The notes beneath the pieces are model-generated. The model worked only from the letters and a program-made list of their open reading frames with translations, had not been told where the DNA came from and searched no databases. A stretch of 64,000 nucleotides of DNA from contig CM045770.1 of assembly GCA_025200525.1 (NCBI GenBank), forward strand, positions 85,398,084-85,462,083, read 5' to 3'. Each line of letters begins with the position of its first letter. The stretch's first letter is position 1. This DNA is from Camellia lanceoleosa. Its lineage: Eukaryota > Streptophyta > Magnoliopsida > Ericales > Theaceae. Below are positions 33,352 to 45,912 of the stretch, piece after piece. Made by a program: the position numbers and the translations under genes.

Positions 33352-35450
33352 CTAAGCCAATTGTTCTTCACCGGTATTTTTCGGTAGTTTACATTTTCCA
33401 TTGACCATTCCGACCATTGCAGCGGTTCCTGCTTTTTGTTCTTCCAGCTTCGATCTGGTTCCCTCATCTTTATCGGGCTCATCACTTAACCACCCAGAAT
33501 TGTCTGTTGACCCGTTCAGATCAAACCAATCAATATGCACGTCCCCTTGATCTTGCTCATCAGAGAACTGCAAATTGTCTATGTCCTCCTTTAGGTCGGC
33601 TAGATCATCTAATCCCTGACTTGGCCTATCTTCTCGAACAACACTGACTTCCATCCCAGCTGGTAACGCCACTTCCGGTTTAGCTTGATTGATTAGCACA
33701 ATATAGCAGCTTAGGTTGTACGTCCCTTCAGATAAGTCCTCAAAGCCCTTGGGCAACGGACTGACGTTCTCCACTAAGGCTGACCTCCCTTTATTTTCCA
33801 CTGTCACCACCATTGGTTCAGGTTGGAATGAAGACGTATTCATCATGCACAAGTCCGTGCTCTCAAGGATGAACAACGCCGGCTTAGGTGGGTGGGAAGG
33901 GATGATGTATATACTGGGGTCATAAGGGACGACCAGTGTGTGGATAAGGTTTACATGCCGGGGTGGAGGGACTTGGTTATGTGGTGGGAGAGGATTTGTA
34001 GTGACGTTGGGTTTTTGGAGAGGTGCTATCACCTTATTGTCAATGAGATCTTGAATCTCATGACACAGCCTATAGTATTGATCGGTGTCATGACCATGCT
34101 GCTAGTGAAAAGTGCAGTATTTGGCTGGGTTGTGTTTCGGGGGGAAAGGATCGGGTAGAGGGCGTTGTTCTAACAGCTTAAGGTGTCCCTTTCTGATCAA
34201 GACCCCTAAGGCTTTGGACAAAGGCATATAGAGCGGGGTAAAGACACTTTGAGATCAGGCTTGGCTGGTTGAGGTTTATGGAGCTGTGTTGGAGGTGTTG
34301 GCAAAAGGGTTGACAGTTTTGGGTGTGGTGGTGACCATACTCACATCCAAAGGCCGTGCAGAGGTGCTACCACCCGTAGTTGCGTTGGAGCTACGTGTAA
34401 AGGGCCTCTTGGGCTATTCCTTTTCACTGTCTATCAGCCCCTGCTTCATCGCATCCTCAATTTGAACCCCTATCTCATAGAGCTCAGCAAATGTAGGCAG
34501 GACTACCATCTTCTGTAATAATCTCATTTGCAAGTTACGGACCACCATTCTGATTTGGTCCTTTTTAGACAGCCGGATAGTTATCATAGAGGCCTTAGCC
34601 CTCTATCGAGTCACAAAGTCCGAGAAGCCCTCCTTCGGCTCCTGAAAAGTCACTTCTAGATCTCGGGTAGTGACCTCGATCTAGGTATTGTAGGAGTACT
34701 GTAAGATGAAGGCCTCGGCCATTTCCTCCCAACTTCTTTTCACAAAGTCCTCGAGTTTGGCATACTAAATGGCCGCTATACCCGACAGGATTCGGCCAAA
34801 AAGCGACAGCTTCTGAAGTCTAGTGAGACCCATTGGTCGTAGGATATTAGAGAATAATCGTAGATGGACCATAGGATCCCTGGAGCCATCGAACCGGTCT
34901 ATATGTGGCATCTTGAATCTGTCCGGTAGAGTCACTACTGAGTCTGTTTACCCATCCTCAATGTCAGGGATTGAATTCACGCCTTGTGCTCTTTTGAAGA
35001 GCTTTTCTAGCTTGTTGACCTTTAATGCAGTGGGGTCAACTTCGAATTCAAACGGCGTCTCTGTTTAGTAAACTGGTGCCTTGGAGGTCTAATGTGGGAT
35101 CGAATTTGTCAGAATGCCCATATTCTCTTGGACATTGATTGTGACCCCGGGTGCCCGAATTCCCACTGGGGGTGCATGGGATGCAGAGGCCACTGTTGGT
35201 TGTGGTTGCTGTTACTGAAGCCTATCTATCACTTCTACTTGGCAGGCTACAACCTCAGCTTGGTGGGCAGCATCTAGCTACATAGTCTCAATGGTCTGTT
35301 GGAGCTGACGAAGCATATCTTCTATGCTGACTGGGAGATGTTGAGCTATCAGAACTAGTGAATACTCTTTTTCTGGAGTAGAAGTAGAAGACTAGGCCTG
35401 ACTGGGTGCAAATGAAGTAAAAGATGGCTACTGGATTGGTGAATTTTGCC
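33352..35450 (-). pseudogene. Element T gag (capsid and nucleocapsid-like) with linker
   Basis: Capsid-like sequence reads from about 35380: LPVSIEDMLRQLQQTIETM (coiled-coil-like), then FKMPHIDRFDGSRDPMVHLR, EEMAEAFILQYSYNT, IEVTTRDLEVTFQEPKEGF, KDQIRMVVRNLQMRLLQKMV, matching Tat gag. A zinc-binding CTFH...HGHDTDQYYRLCH is at about 34120-34060. A linker frame continues to 33352. Several in-frame TAG stops replace Gln or Trp (near 34770, 34680 and 34608). The start codon is not clear. Confidence 0.8.
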
Positions 35451-36250
35451 CGATCCTCCTATCTAGTAACCGGTGGGAGTGAAACAAACACTAGCTGTCC
35501 CCTGACTAGATTCCTGAATCTGCAAATCCTTCTCACATAGGTCCAGAGTGCTTGGAAGGTAACAGAATTGTCCGTAGCAATGGTGAAAAACTACCTTGCA
35601 AAAAGAAAACAAAGCAAAAAAGAAAACAAAAATCAGAAACTGCACAGCACCTCGGCTCAGACACTGACAACACGCAGTTATAATCATAAGCTGGAAAACT
35701 GTACTCAACACTAATTTCTGCCCCAAAACTGATGCCCAAACTTGCAACTGATACATACATTCCTGTAGAGTTTCACTCTAAAAGCACACACCAGTTAAGT
35801 GAGAGCCAAAACAGCCCTATTATGGGATAGGGTTACCCTGTCCTAATTTCGTCAGTAATTAGGGTTCACTATTCAAGCAAAGTGTTTCACACAATCCTGA
35901 ATTCGGGTACGTCTCTATGGCTTTCAATATGCAACTAGGCCGATTGGTCAAAAAGGGTACCTCAACAAGACTACCTAATATATCTCTCACACATAACAAC
36001 GAGAAGTGAAAGGAGGATCAAACGGTACAACGGTAGTCCAGATCCAAAGGTTGTGCTCCCATCGTGACAGAACCTGTAACCGGTCAGCCTTTTGGCAAGA
36101 TTTTCCAAGCAAGCCTCTGACAAACCATTCAGGAATAGCAGATGGCAAATACTATGACTTAAGCGCACCAATGCCAATGCAAATACAAATGCAAAGAAGC
36201 ACATAAGTGTAGATAAAAAAAAAATATCATGAGTTCGAGTCCAGTTCTCT
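35451..36250 (-). other. Leader of element T between primer site and gag
   Basis: This untranslated stretch of about 800 bp has only short open frames and no recognised protein. Ogre elements have an extra ORF before gag, but no matching frame can be supported here. Confidence 0.45.
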
Positions 36251-36271
36251 AAATCCCTAGCAGAGTCGCCA
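36251..36271 (-). other. Primer-binding site of element T (tRNA-Arg type)
   Basis: The minus strand begins TGGCGACTCTGCTAGGGAT, 5 bp after the LTR end. It complements the 3' end of a plant tRNA-Arg (which ends AGCGGAGTCG plus CCA) with a few changes. An Arg primer site is usual for Tat/Ogre elements. Confidence 0.75.
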
Positions 36272-36276
36272 GAAAC

Positions 36277-38970
36277 TGTGGCTCGACTTTTTCGCCCCCC
36301 CCTCTTGGAAGCTTGAAAAGAAAGCCCTATAGTTCAGACTCCCGTGGTTCTGAATTTAATCTCACAAGAGCAATGCGAAACTGATAAACACCAAAGAGTC
36401 CAAATCCGGCAAATAGTTTTGGAAAATTGATTTTGAATCAAAAATGCCAAAATTGGACTACTTTGCTAGATACAGAGTCGCCAACAAAATATTTTATTTT
36501 GAGGAAATTTAGGAAACTCATGACTCGTGCCAAAGGCCACGTGTCCGTCATTACCAAAGTTGCCTCAGTTCGGGAACTTAGGTACAAGGGGAGAATGTCA
36601 TGAATTGAGTACCCCCACTAGCCCAATCAAAAAACGGCCTTTACTAATCATGATATGATTTTTTATAAAAATTATGTGCTCTTGTTCCAGTTATTAAACT
36701 AGCATTACTATGTGACGCACACAAGCAAGTATAGACTAGTTTGCTCAATTTGGAACAATTCAACTCATGTTTGTTTGAGAAAATGGTTTGAATTCGCTAC
36801 CTCAAGTGGGCTTAAAGTTTGTGGATTTGCCACCAAACATAGTGGGCTTAAAACGTGATTTGTCACTCAACAAAGTGGGCTTAAAACATACATTCGTTGA
36901 ATCGTTCTAATTCAAACAACAAGCCTTCATCCACAGACATTCAAGCAGTTTAGCATTTAAGCACATAGCCTCATGGTAAGCATGCTAGACATGACAAAAT
37001 TCACATTTATGCGAGTATGCTAAAGCATAAAAACTCACCTAGTACTCCAAGCCAAGAAAATATGAGTTAGAAAACTATGCATGATTCCTAACTATACAAG
37101 ATGCCTAATGCAACACATGCAATATGCAATTAATAGGCTTGGCTACTAATATGGCATATGGATCGATTTGAACAACATGCGATTAAACACGTATTCAAAT
37201 AAGATATTGAAATGACAATGCAGTTTGAATGATACGCCGAGCCTCAGTGCATCCAATACGAATGAATGGATGCAAGCATAAGGTACGCTAATTTGAACAT
37301 GATGCTCCTAAACTAACCATCGAAAGCGGTTAAATAGAAAAGAGAAAGACGTGGGGTTGGAAGACATACACGCACGCACACACACTTATTACAATATTAC
37401 GCCCTCAAGAAGGAGGGTCCGAATGAATAAAGCTAACTAGCTAGCTAAACTAAGCTAATTAAGCTAATTATTACAACACGTCGAATGAATAACGAGCTTA
37501 CTCTAAGCTAGTTAATTAAAACAATTAAACAATTAACTATCTAAGCTAATTAAATATTACAAAGAAAACTAATTAGCTAAGTACTTAACTAATTAATTAC
37601 AAAGCAACTAAACTAATTAATTACAATATGAATTAATTAACTACTTTACTTCAATAATTACAACATTAATTATTTAGCTACAACTAACAAACTAATCAAT
37701 TTAAACAAATGGTCCCGGGAGGTGAAGGATGCCCAATGCATGCTCGGTTTCCACCTGAAGAACACCTGTTGTTTTGCTTTCAATTGCCTCTGTTACACAC
37801 TCTACGCACTGGTTTTCCTTCTCCAAATCAACTCTGCTCTGCTTGACAAGCTTTCTGCCAAATTTTCATTGGTGGCCGGCAGGCCAGAAGTGGTGGCCGG
37901 CTAGCCACCAACAAGGGATGCTGTCCAACAGTGGTTGCTTGTCAGCCAATAGTAGTGGTCGGCCGGCCATTGGTGATGCTCATTTTTTTTTTTTTTTTTT
38001 TGCTACAACAGAGAGCAAACAAGGCAAAGAAAAGGCATTCTCACATGTTGTTTGTACTATGTATCACCCCTTATCATCAACACAAACTTGCAACATAAAA
38101 AATACTTATCTTGCCACTTTTACTTGCCAATTTTGTTTACATATTTTAGTTACTGAATCATCCTTTAATCAATTTGTCCTTTGGTGAGTGTCCTCTAAGA
38201 CGAAAGAAGTGTCAACCAAGGGATAATGTAAGGCAAGAGAGAGATCATGCCGTTGCTAATGAACCCTCAAAGAGGATTAAACCATTAGGCATGACCTCAA
38301 TCTCAAGCTTAAAGGATCCCAAGCTTGAAACAACCCTCAAAAGCAAATGAAAGAGTGAAGCAAAGAGGGAGGTTGCAGAGTTTAAGGTGCTGAAATGGAG
38401 TGAAGAACAACACTAAAAGATACCGTTAACTCAAACAAGAGGTGTCTAAGACCAAAACACCAACTTGTGAGAAATATTACACTACAACCATGCAAAACAA
38501 GACTCAAATGAACTAACCGGCCCAAAAAAGAGCTAAAGCAGTCAACTTCAGAGGCAAAAACAGGCTGGACTTGAGCTAAGTTAAGCTAGAAAAACATGCT
38601 AACATGTGAAGCTAACTAGGCATGCAAACAAGACACAAGGAGGGAAGGCTAACCCCTCCAAATTTGGACTTTAAAATGAGTTTTTTTGCCACTAAAAAAC
38701 CTCTGAAATTCAGTGGTTGAAAGGGCCAAAAAAGTTGGTTGAAAATGATGAACAAAGGCGCAAGAACTTTACACACAAAGAAGTAAGAAGAGTGAACTAC
38801 CCCCAAACTAAAAATGGCCTCAAACCAGTACCTTTAGGCCACAGAAACAGAGTTTTTTACAGTTCAAAATCAGGCCAAAAAAAGTTGAAAGAGATGGAAA
38901 AACAAACATGCAAAACAAGTGTAAAAGGGGAGTGCTATACCTCTTGAAACAAACAACAATTCTAGGCAAA
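36277..38970 (-). repeat. 5' LTR of element T, primer-site-proximal part
   Basis: This aligns with 12890-15775 of the 3' LTR. It lacks about 240 bp near 38090 and differs by many point changes. A T run of about 20 lies at 37983-38002, a GGCCGGCC block at about 37870-37975 and a CTAATTAA-rich stretch at about 37440-37690. The LTR stops at about 38968 and resumes at about 51411. Confidence 0.85.
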
Positions 38971-39233
38971 ATTTATGATATACTTTCTAAATCGCTTCAC
39001 TCCACTATAGTTTATATATATATATATATATATTAATTTCTAATGAAATATCAATATAAAAATGAGTATGAGAGAGACTTAAGATGTGAAATTTGTTACA
39101 AATTAGTACTTATATATATGAAACATATTATGTAAAATTAGAAAATATAAAAAAAAAAATTATACAAATTAGTGTTATATATTATGTAATTGTTTGATAA
39201 TTGGTTAGAAATCTACCCAAAATTGCCTAAGTT

Positions 39234-39632
39234 GTGATATGTCAATCCGCCATTCAATTTGTAATTTACTCTCAAACAGCCCGAACCAAACCACGCAGAA
39301 CCCTAACTACAATCCCCTCATATTACTCAGTCACAGCCCCTCTCTCTATTTCTCTCTCCTCCCAATATGCTCTATTTTCACTCTTCTCTGCCTTCACCAA
39401 CTCCGTTACCACCTTCTTCATCACCTGGCTTGCCTCCTTCAAACTCTCCATCTCGGCCCAGTCTTTTCAAACCTTCATTAACATGTTTTCCTTTTCATCA
39501 TGATCATCTCATGTCTCCCAATCAGAGCCAATCAGCAACAAAATCAAAACCAAGAAAACCATCGAAAATCTTAGAAAAATCACAAAAACCCACAAAATTG
39601 TCTCCAAACTTAGCTTCAAAAATGGTAGTTTC
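39234..39632 (+). other. CT-rich, gene-like fragment left of the copia element
   Basis: A CT-rich leader-like stretch is followed by an open frame from 39367 rich in Pro, Ser and Lys (for example ATKSKPRKPSKILEKSQK), ending at the copia insertion point. To the right of the copia element, 47070-47147 has a related short stretch ending in a possible splice donor (GCAG|GTAATCG). It might be a captured first exon of a host gene. No family is recognised. Confidence 0.25.
39628..39632. other. Target-site duplication of the copia element, left
   Basis: GTTTC here and ATTTC at 47065-47069 match at four of five bases. Confidence 0.6.
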
Positions 39633-40836
39633 TGTTGGAACAATCTTTTGTATAAATAAAATAAATTGAAACTAATTCAAACAAAATAAAATAAAAATTA
39701 CATAATTTATTTTGTTAAATGAAAGAAAAATAAAAGACCAAGTCGAGTGTGTGACACTTTGTCCTTAAGACAGATTCGCCCCGCTACGGCACTTACGGTT
39801 GACTGGCGTCTATCTCCCAGGATACAATGATCTTCACAAAATTGTTATAGCACTCCAAACAAATTTGTACGGCGAACCAAACCTGTGTTCTATACTCTCT
39901 TTATTTTTATTTTTCTAAAACTAGAATGAAGAATATATGCACTAGAGCAAAGTGAATAGCAAATGAGATGGGATTTTCAGACTGATTTTTTCAGTTTCCA
40001 AGACTGCTAGAATAGTAGGTATTTATAGGCAAAGAATACCTGTCCGAACATATGTGAATCTGTCCAAAAGATTCAGATTTGAATTTGAACAGGTAAGGTT
40101 TCAAATGAACAGGTGCAAACACCAACTGAACAGATAACTGCTGGAAATAAGATCTGTTTGAACTGTGTGAACCTGTCAAACAGTCTGAATCTAAAAGCTA
40201 AAATTTGGCGGTCATGGCGATTTTAGCAGTTAATCTGTTTGAAAATACGGACTGAAATTGGAAGTATATGGACAGGAAATTAATTTCAATTTTGACACAA
40301 AATTAGAATTTAATTTCATTAAGAATTTCTAGAAAAAATTCAAATAAATTTTATCCAAAAAATTAATAATAGAACCGACCCGACCCACACACCACACTCG
40401 CGCTCGGCACGGCACGGCTCGGGCAGACGGACGGCGGCGGCGGCGCGCGTGCCTGTGTGGTGGTTTGGGTTAAGGTTTACTTTGTCCATAACTCTTCCCT
40501 TCTACAAACTTGGGGTGCTCCTTGGGGCCCAACCCAAGTGTTATAGTCTAGAGCTTATATACACAAAAAAGCTCTCTTAAAGTTTTAATGTGGGACAACC
40601 CATTAAACGGAAACCCACATTTAAGTCTTTAAATATCCATTCCTCGAACCTGAAAACGACGTCAACTTTCCATTCACTCATAAATGGTTTTGATGAACCA
40701 TCTTCACCGTGTGACTTGCCATGCGGCAAGGAACACATCACCTCTTCGGACCTGCCCCAAAAGATATTCGGGGCCCACTCAATTTTGGGCTCAAAGATGG
40801 CTCAAAATAAGCCTATATTACACCATTTTTCCAATA
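39633..40836 (-). repeat. Copia 3' LTR
   Basis: A 1,204-bp LTR. It has a GC-rich patch at about 40375-40460 (GCGGCGGCGGCGCG), shorter in the other LTR (46640-46690), so the two LTRs differ by indels as well as points. Confidence 0.88.
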
Positions 40837-41418
40837 ATCCCCCACATGAATGGAATTTGACAGAGAGAAAATGCGACAACGTGATCTAAATACAGAGAGT
40901 ACAAAAATTGAAAATATTCTTCAAAGGATAGGTAGCTTTTGGCTTTGAACCTTCCCTTGTGAGGCACTATCGGATTTACTAGCTAACTAGTGAACATGAT
41001 GTCTTGAACTATTTAGCCGTTTGTGTAAACCAAGACAATAGAACTCACACAGTATATCCGCAGACATAGTTTAGTTCTCACTATTGTATTCATTTTGGCC
41101 CTAAACAACCTAGTCTTTCATGAGTTCTCTAGAGAATTGTAACCCTTCACAAATCTCATAGAACCGGCCCAGTTCACACTCATGTCGATGATTCTTATGA
41201 AGAGTATCCTGTCATACTCTGCTAGGTTTACCTAGATAAAAGAATCATTAAAATTTTACTTAACCTAAAACGCTGCAGACATCACTATTTCATCATAGAA
41301 ATGGATAGGAGTTAGACTCCCCAGTGATCCTTCTGAGTTGATCACAACTCGGTTTTCCCTTTGAACCTAGATCTTGGGATCTCTAGTCAACTAGATTGGG
41401 TTGCCGTTGTGGTAACTC

Positions 41419-42380
41419 TTATTTAATAGGCTTAAGTCCCATTCCCCTCGATGAATTCTCAACTAACTCTCTTGCTAACCCTTTGGTTAGTGGATCCGCT
41501 ATGTTGTCTTTAGACTTCACATATTCAATGGAAATAATTCCATTAGAGAGTAGTTGTCTCACGGTGTTATGTCGACGACGAATATGTCGTGATTTACCGT
41601 TATACATATAACTCTGTGCTCTACCTATTGCTGATTGACTATCGCAATGTATACATATAGCAGATATCGGTTTTGGCCGTATTGGAATATCTTCAAGGAA
41701 GTGGCGAAGCCATTCTGCCTCTTCCCCTGCTTTGTCTAAAGCTATGAATTCTGATTCCATAGTAGACCTAGCAATGCAAGTTTATTTGGAAGATTTCCAA
41801 GATACAGTCACCCCACCTAGAATAAAGACATACCCACTGGTGGACTTTGAGTCTCTAGTATCCGATATCCAGTTTGCATCACAGTAACCTTCAAGTACTG
41901 CTGGATATCTAGTATAATTCAGCCAATATTACGAGTAAATCGAAGATATCTTAGAACCCTTATAATTGCTTTCCAGTGTTCTACTCCGGGATTGCTCGTA
42001 TATCTACTTAATTTACTGACTACATAAGCTATATTCGGGCGAGTGTAGTTCATCAAGTACATTAAGCTTCCAATAATTTGGGCATACTCTAATTGAGAAA
42101 TAATTTCATGTACATTCTTAGAAAGAAACAAATTAACATCTACAGGTGTTCCAGCACGATGATCATCATCTTTGCTGAATTTGTCAAGTATTTTCTCAAT
42201 GTAATGAGATTGTGACAAAGCATATCCTTCTGATGTTTTGGTAATTTTCATACCAAGAATTACATCAGCAATGCCCATGTCCTTCATGTCAAAATGTTTA
42301 TTCAACATTTTCTTAATAGTTTGAATCATATCATTATTACTACCTATGATGAGCATATCATCCACATAAAGACATACAAT
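41419..42380 (-). pseudogene. Copia RT (second half) and RNase H
   Basis: The segment starts at the active site [12 protein letters not shown] (the family motif is YVDD) and reads [38 protein letters not shown] and [13 protein letters not shown] stop at about 41918 follows. RNase H then has [51 protein letters not shown] and KSKDNIADPLTKGL, ending near 41419. The order and motifs are standard for copia. Confidence 0.85.
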
Positions 42381-42490
42381 GACATAACCTTGTCTGTGTT
42401 TTTAATATAAACACATTTGTCACACTCATTAATTTTAAAATCATTTGACATCGTTGCCTTGTCAAATTTCTCATGCCACTGGTTTGGCGC

Positions 42491-43210
42491 TTATTTTAAA
42501 CCATATAATGATTTAACCAATTTACACACTTCCTTTTCTTTTCCTGGAACAGAAAAACCTTCTGATTGTTCCATGTAAATTTCTTCATTTAACTCACTAT
42601 TTAAGAAAGTAGTTTTTACATCCATTTGATGAATTTCTACATTGTATAAAGATGCAATAGCAATTAGCATTCTAATGGATGTTATTCTAGTAACCGGTGA
42701 GTATATGTCAAAATAATCAAGACCTTCTTTTTGTCTAAAATCTTTGACCACAAGTCTTGCCTTGTATTTGTCAATTGATCCATCCGCTTTCATTTTTCTT
42801 TTGAAAATCCACTTGTACCCAAGAGGCTTACAACCTGGTGCCAAATCCACCAATTCCTAAGCGTGATTTTGCAAGATGGATTCAACTTCACTATTGACAG
42901 CTTCTTTCCATATAGGAGCTTCAGGACTGGACATAGCCTCTTTAAAAGTTAAAGGCTCATTTTCTAACAAGCATGTTAGAAAATCTGGACCAAAAGATTT
43001 TGAGGTTCTAGCACGTTTATTATGCCTAAGTTCATCTTCCTCATTTTGATCTTGTTCTTGATCATTACTAGTAATAGCATCAAAAGATCTTTTATTAGTA
43101 CTAGTCTCTTGTCTAATCTTATTCAGAAGCACATGTTCAAAGAAAGACGCATTCCGAGATTCAATAATAGTATTTACATGCATTTCAGAATGTTCTGATT
43201 TATGAATCAA
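42491..43210 (-). pseudogene. Copia RT, first half
   Basis: Reading down: PIWKEAVNSEVESIL, a stop near 42856, then KPLGYKWIFKRKMKADGSI, YKARLVVKDFRQKEGLDY, SPVTRITSIRMLIAIA, MDVKTTFLNSELNEEIYM and CKLVKSLYGLK, a typical copia RVT_2 domain. A stop after YGLK (near 42490) and a shift before the YVDD region separate it from the rest. Confidence 0.85.
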
Positions 43211-43393
43211 AAACTAATATGCACTACTATTCTTAGCATAACCAATGAAAATGCAATCAATGGTCTTAGAACCTATCTTAGTCTTTTTAGGACTAGGAAT
43301 AGCTACTTTAGCCAAACATCCCCACACTTTTAAGTATTTGTAGGATGGTACTCTTCCATGCCACAATTCATAAGGTGTTTGATTCACTTTCTT

Positions 43394-44464
43394 TCAGGGT
43401 ACTTTATTAAGTATATAATTAGTAGAAAGTATTTCTTCCCCCCACAAGTTCTGAGGTAATCCAGAACTTATTAACATTGCATTCATCATTTCTTTTAAAT
43501 TCCTATTTTTCCTTTCAGTAATTCCATTTTGCTGAGGTGAGTAAGGAGCGGTAGTTTGATGAATTATTCCATGTTCTTTACAAAACTCACCAAAAGGTGA
43601 TTCATATTCACCACCTCTATCACTTTTAAGTTTCTTGATTTTCTTACCAAGTTGATTTTCAACTTCATTTTTATATTGAATGAAAGTTTCCAAAGCTTCA
43701 TCCTTGATTTGAATTAAATAAACATAACTATATCTAGTACAGTAATCTATAAAAGTGATTAAATACTTTTTCCCACCTCTAGTTTGAATTGATTTAAAAT
43801 CACAAATGTCACTAGGAATTAATTCAAATGGTTCCGTACTTCTTTCAATTGAATGAAAAGGAGGTTTAGATAATTTTGCCTTAACACAAATTTCACATTT
43901 ATAATTTGAATCAATGTCAAATTTAGGTAAACATTCCATATTAATTAATCTACGAAAAGATCCATAATTAACATGTCCTAGTCTACCATGCCATAAATTT
44001 GAAGACTCAAGCAAGTAAGAAGAAGATATATTTTTATTAATAACTGAGGGTACAACGGTCATTACATTCATCTTGAAAAGGCCATCAGACATGTAACATT
44101 TTCCTACATACATCCCATTCTTAGTAAGTACAAATTTATCATTCTCAAACACTAGCCTAAACCCATTCTTACTCAACAAAGATCTGGAAACAAGATTATT
44201 GCGAATGTCCGGTACATGCAGCACATTGTTGAGAGTGAGTTCCTTTCTAGATGTCATCTTCAGAATAATCTTCCCTTGTCCTTCAACTTTGGAAGTTGAG
44301 GAGTTGCCCATAAAAAGTTGTTCACCATTGTCCACTGTAGAATAAGATATGAACATCTTTTTGTCGGCACAAATATGGCGAGTAACACCAGTGTCCACCC
44401 ACCATTCTTTAGGATTTCCGACAAGATTTTTTTTTGGAAACAACTGCAGAAAGATTAATGTCAT
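43394..44464 (-). pseudogene. Copia protease and integrase
   Basis: The longest open frame in the window (356 residues). Protease motif WWVDTGVTRHIC; pre-integrase part NLWHGRLGHVNYGS with zinc-binding CEICVKAK; integrase core with SDICDF, SDRGGEYESPFGEFC and PYSPQQNGITERKNR, giving Asp, Asp and Glu. The usual His before the first Asp motif (HSD) reads IPSD. It ends at a stop near 43394, after which the C-terminal integrase part continues to about 43220. Confidence 0.88.
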
Positions 44465-45394
44465 CTACACCATTGGAAATATTGTCCACTTCGATCATAT
44501 GGGCTTGAGCAGGCTTCTTGCTTGTTCTTCTTTTGCTTTTGCCTTTGCTACGACAATCTTTGGCCCGATGTCCCTCTTTGTCACAGATGTAACACTTGCC
44601 ATTAAACTTGTACTTTTTTATTTTCCCCTCCTTGTGATGAACTTTTTTCGGAAGACTTTCGTTTCTTGGTTTTTGAAGCATGTTCCACCACATTTGCCTT
44701 AGACTCCATAGGATGCTTACCAGCCCGCTTTTCAGAATTGCGATTGTCCTCCTCAATCCTCAAACGCATAATTAATTGTTCTAAAGACATTTCTTTGTGC
44801 TTGTGTTTGAGGTAGTTCTTGAATTCCTTCCAGCCTTATGGTAATTTCTCAATTAAGGCTGCAACTTGGAAGGATTCACTAAGAGGCATGCCTTCTGCGT
44901 GAATGTCATGTAGAATAAGTTAGAGATCTTGAACTTGGCTGATCACTGTCTTAGAATCAACCATTACAAAGTCCAGAAATTTGCCAACCACAAATTTCTT
45001 TGAGCCGGCATCTTCCATTTTGTACTTTTTCTCCAAAGACTCCCAAAGTTCCTTTATTGTCTTGATAGAACTATAAACGTTGTATAATATGTTGTCAAGT
45101 CCGTTCAAGATGTAGTTCCGGCAAAGGAAATCGGCATGTTTCCAGGCATCAACCGTAGCAACCACTTGCTGGTCGGTTTCATCCTCTTTCAAAATAGGAG
45201 CATCCTCACGGAGGAAACGCGCCAAGTTCAGAGTTGTAAGATAGAGCAACATTTTCTGTTGCTATCTTTTAAAATCAGTTCCTGAGAACTTTTCTGGCTT
45301 CTAATCGTGATTTACCAGTCTTGTCTAACAGAGAGGGTTAGGCAATCGTAGCCACCACACTAGTACTTGTTTGAGCATTTGTTTCAGTAGTCAT
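44409..45394 (-). pseudogene. Copia gag
   Basis: A candidate start at 45394 gives MTTETNAQTST. KPEKFSGTDFKR, then [10 protein letters not shown] and [20 protein letters not shown] follow, then an arm with MSLEQLIMRLRIEEDNRN. A zinc knuckle CYICDKEGHRAKDC lies at about 44585. Breaks include stops in place of Gln and Trp near 45290-45265 and frame changes near 44900 and 44700. Confidence 0.82.
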
Positions 45395-45912
45395 GAATTC
45401 TAAATTATAAAACAAAATTAGAATTAGAATTTTTACTACATAGAAAATTAATTCAAATTCACAGAATTAAATTCTGTAAAAATAAAAGAAACAAGAATGT
45501 AACTTTTATTTTTCAATTAATTTGGAAATAAAGTAAAATTTATTCAACCAAATTAATTCCACGCAGAAAATTAAATTTCTGTAACACTTCAATAATTAAA
45601 AAAAACTGAAACAAAATTTTTTTAATTAATGAACACTCAGAAAATAATTTCTAAAAATCAAAATTAATTTCTAACAAAATTCCACAAATAAATATTCTGA
45701 ATTGTTAATGACACTAGTATATTACTACTAGTTGTTAAAGAAAATAGATAGTATATTATTACTATCTGTCAAATAGCATATAATCACTATTTGTTTTTCC
45801 AACCAGAATATTATATTGTAAATTCACAAAAAATAATTTCTATAAAAGAAGAAAGAGAAAGGGAAACAAACGAAAAATTCTGTAAACAAATAATTCGAAT
45901 TTGTCTTAAGAT

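Noticed and set aside
40375..40460. CpG-island-like GC-rich patch as a host promoter
   Set aside because: It lies in the copia LTR and recurs, shortened, in the other LTR.
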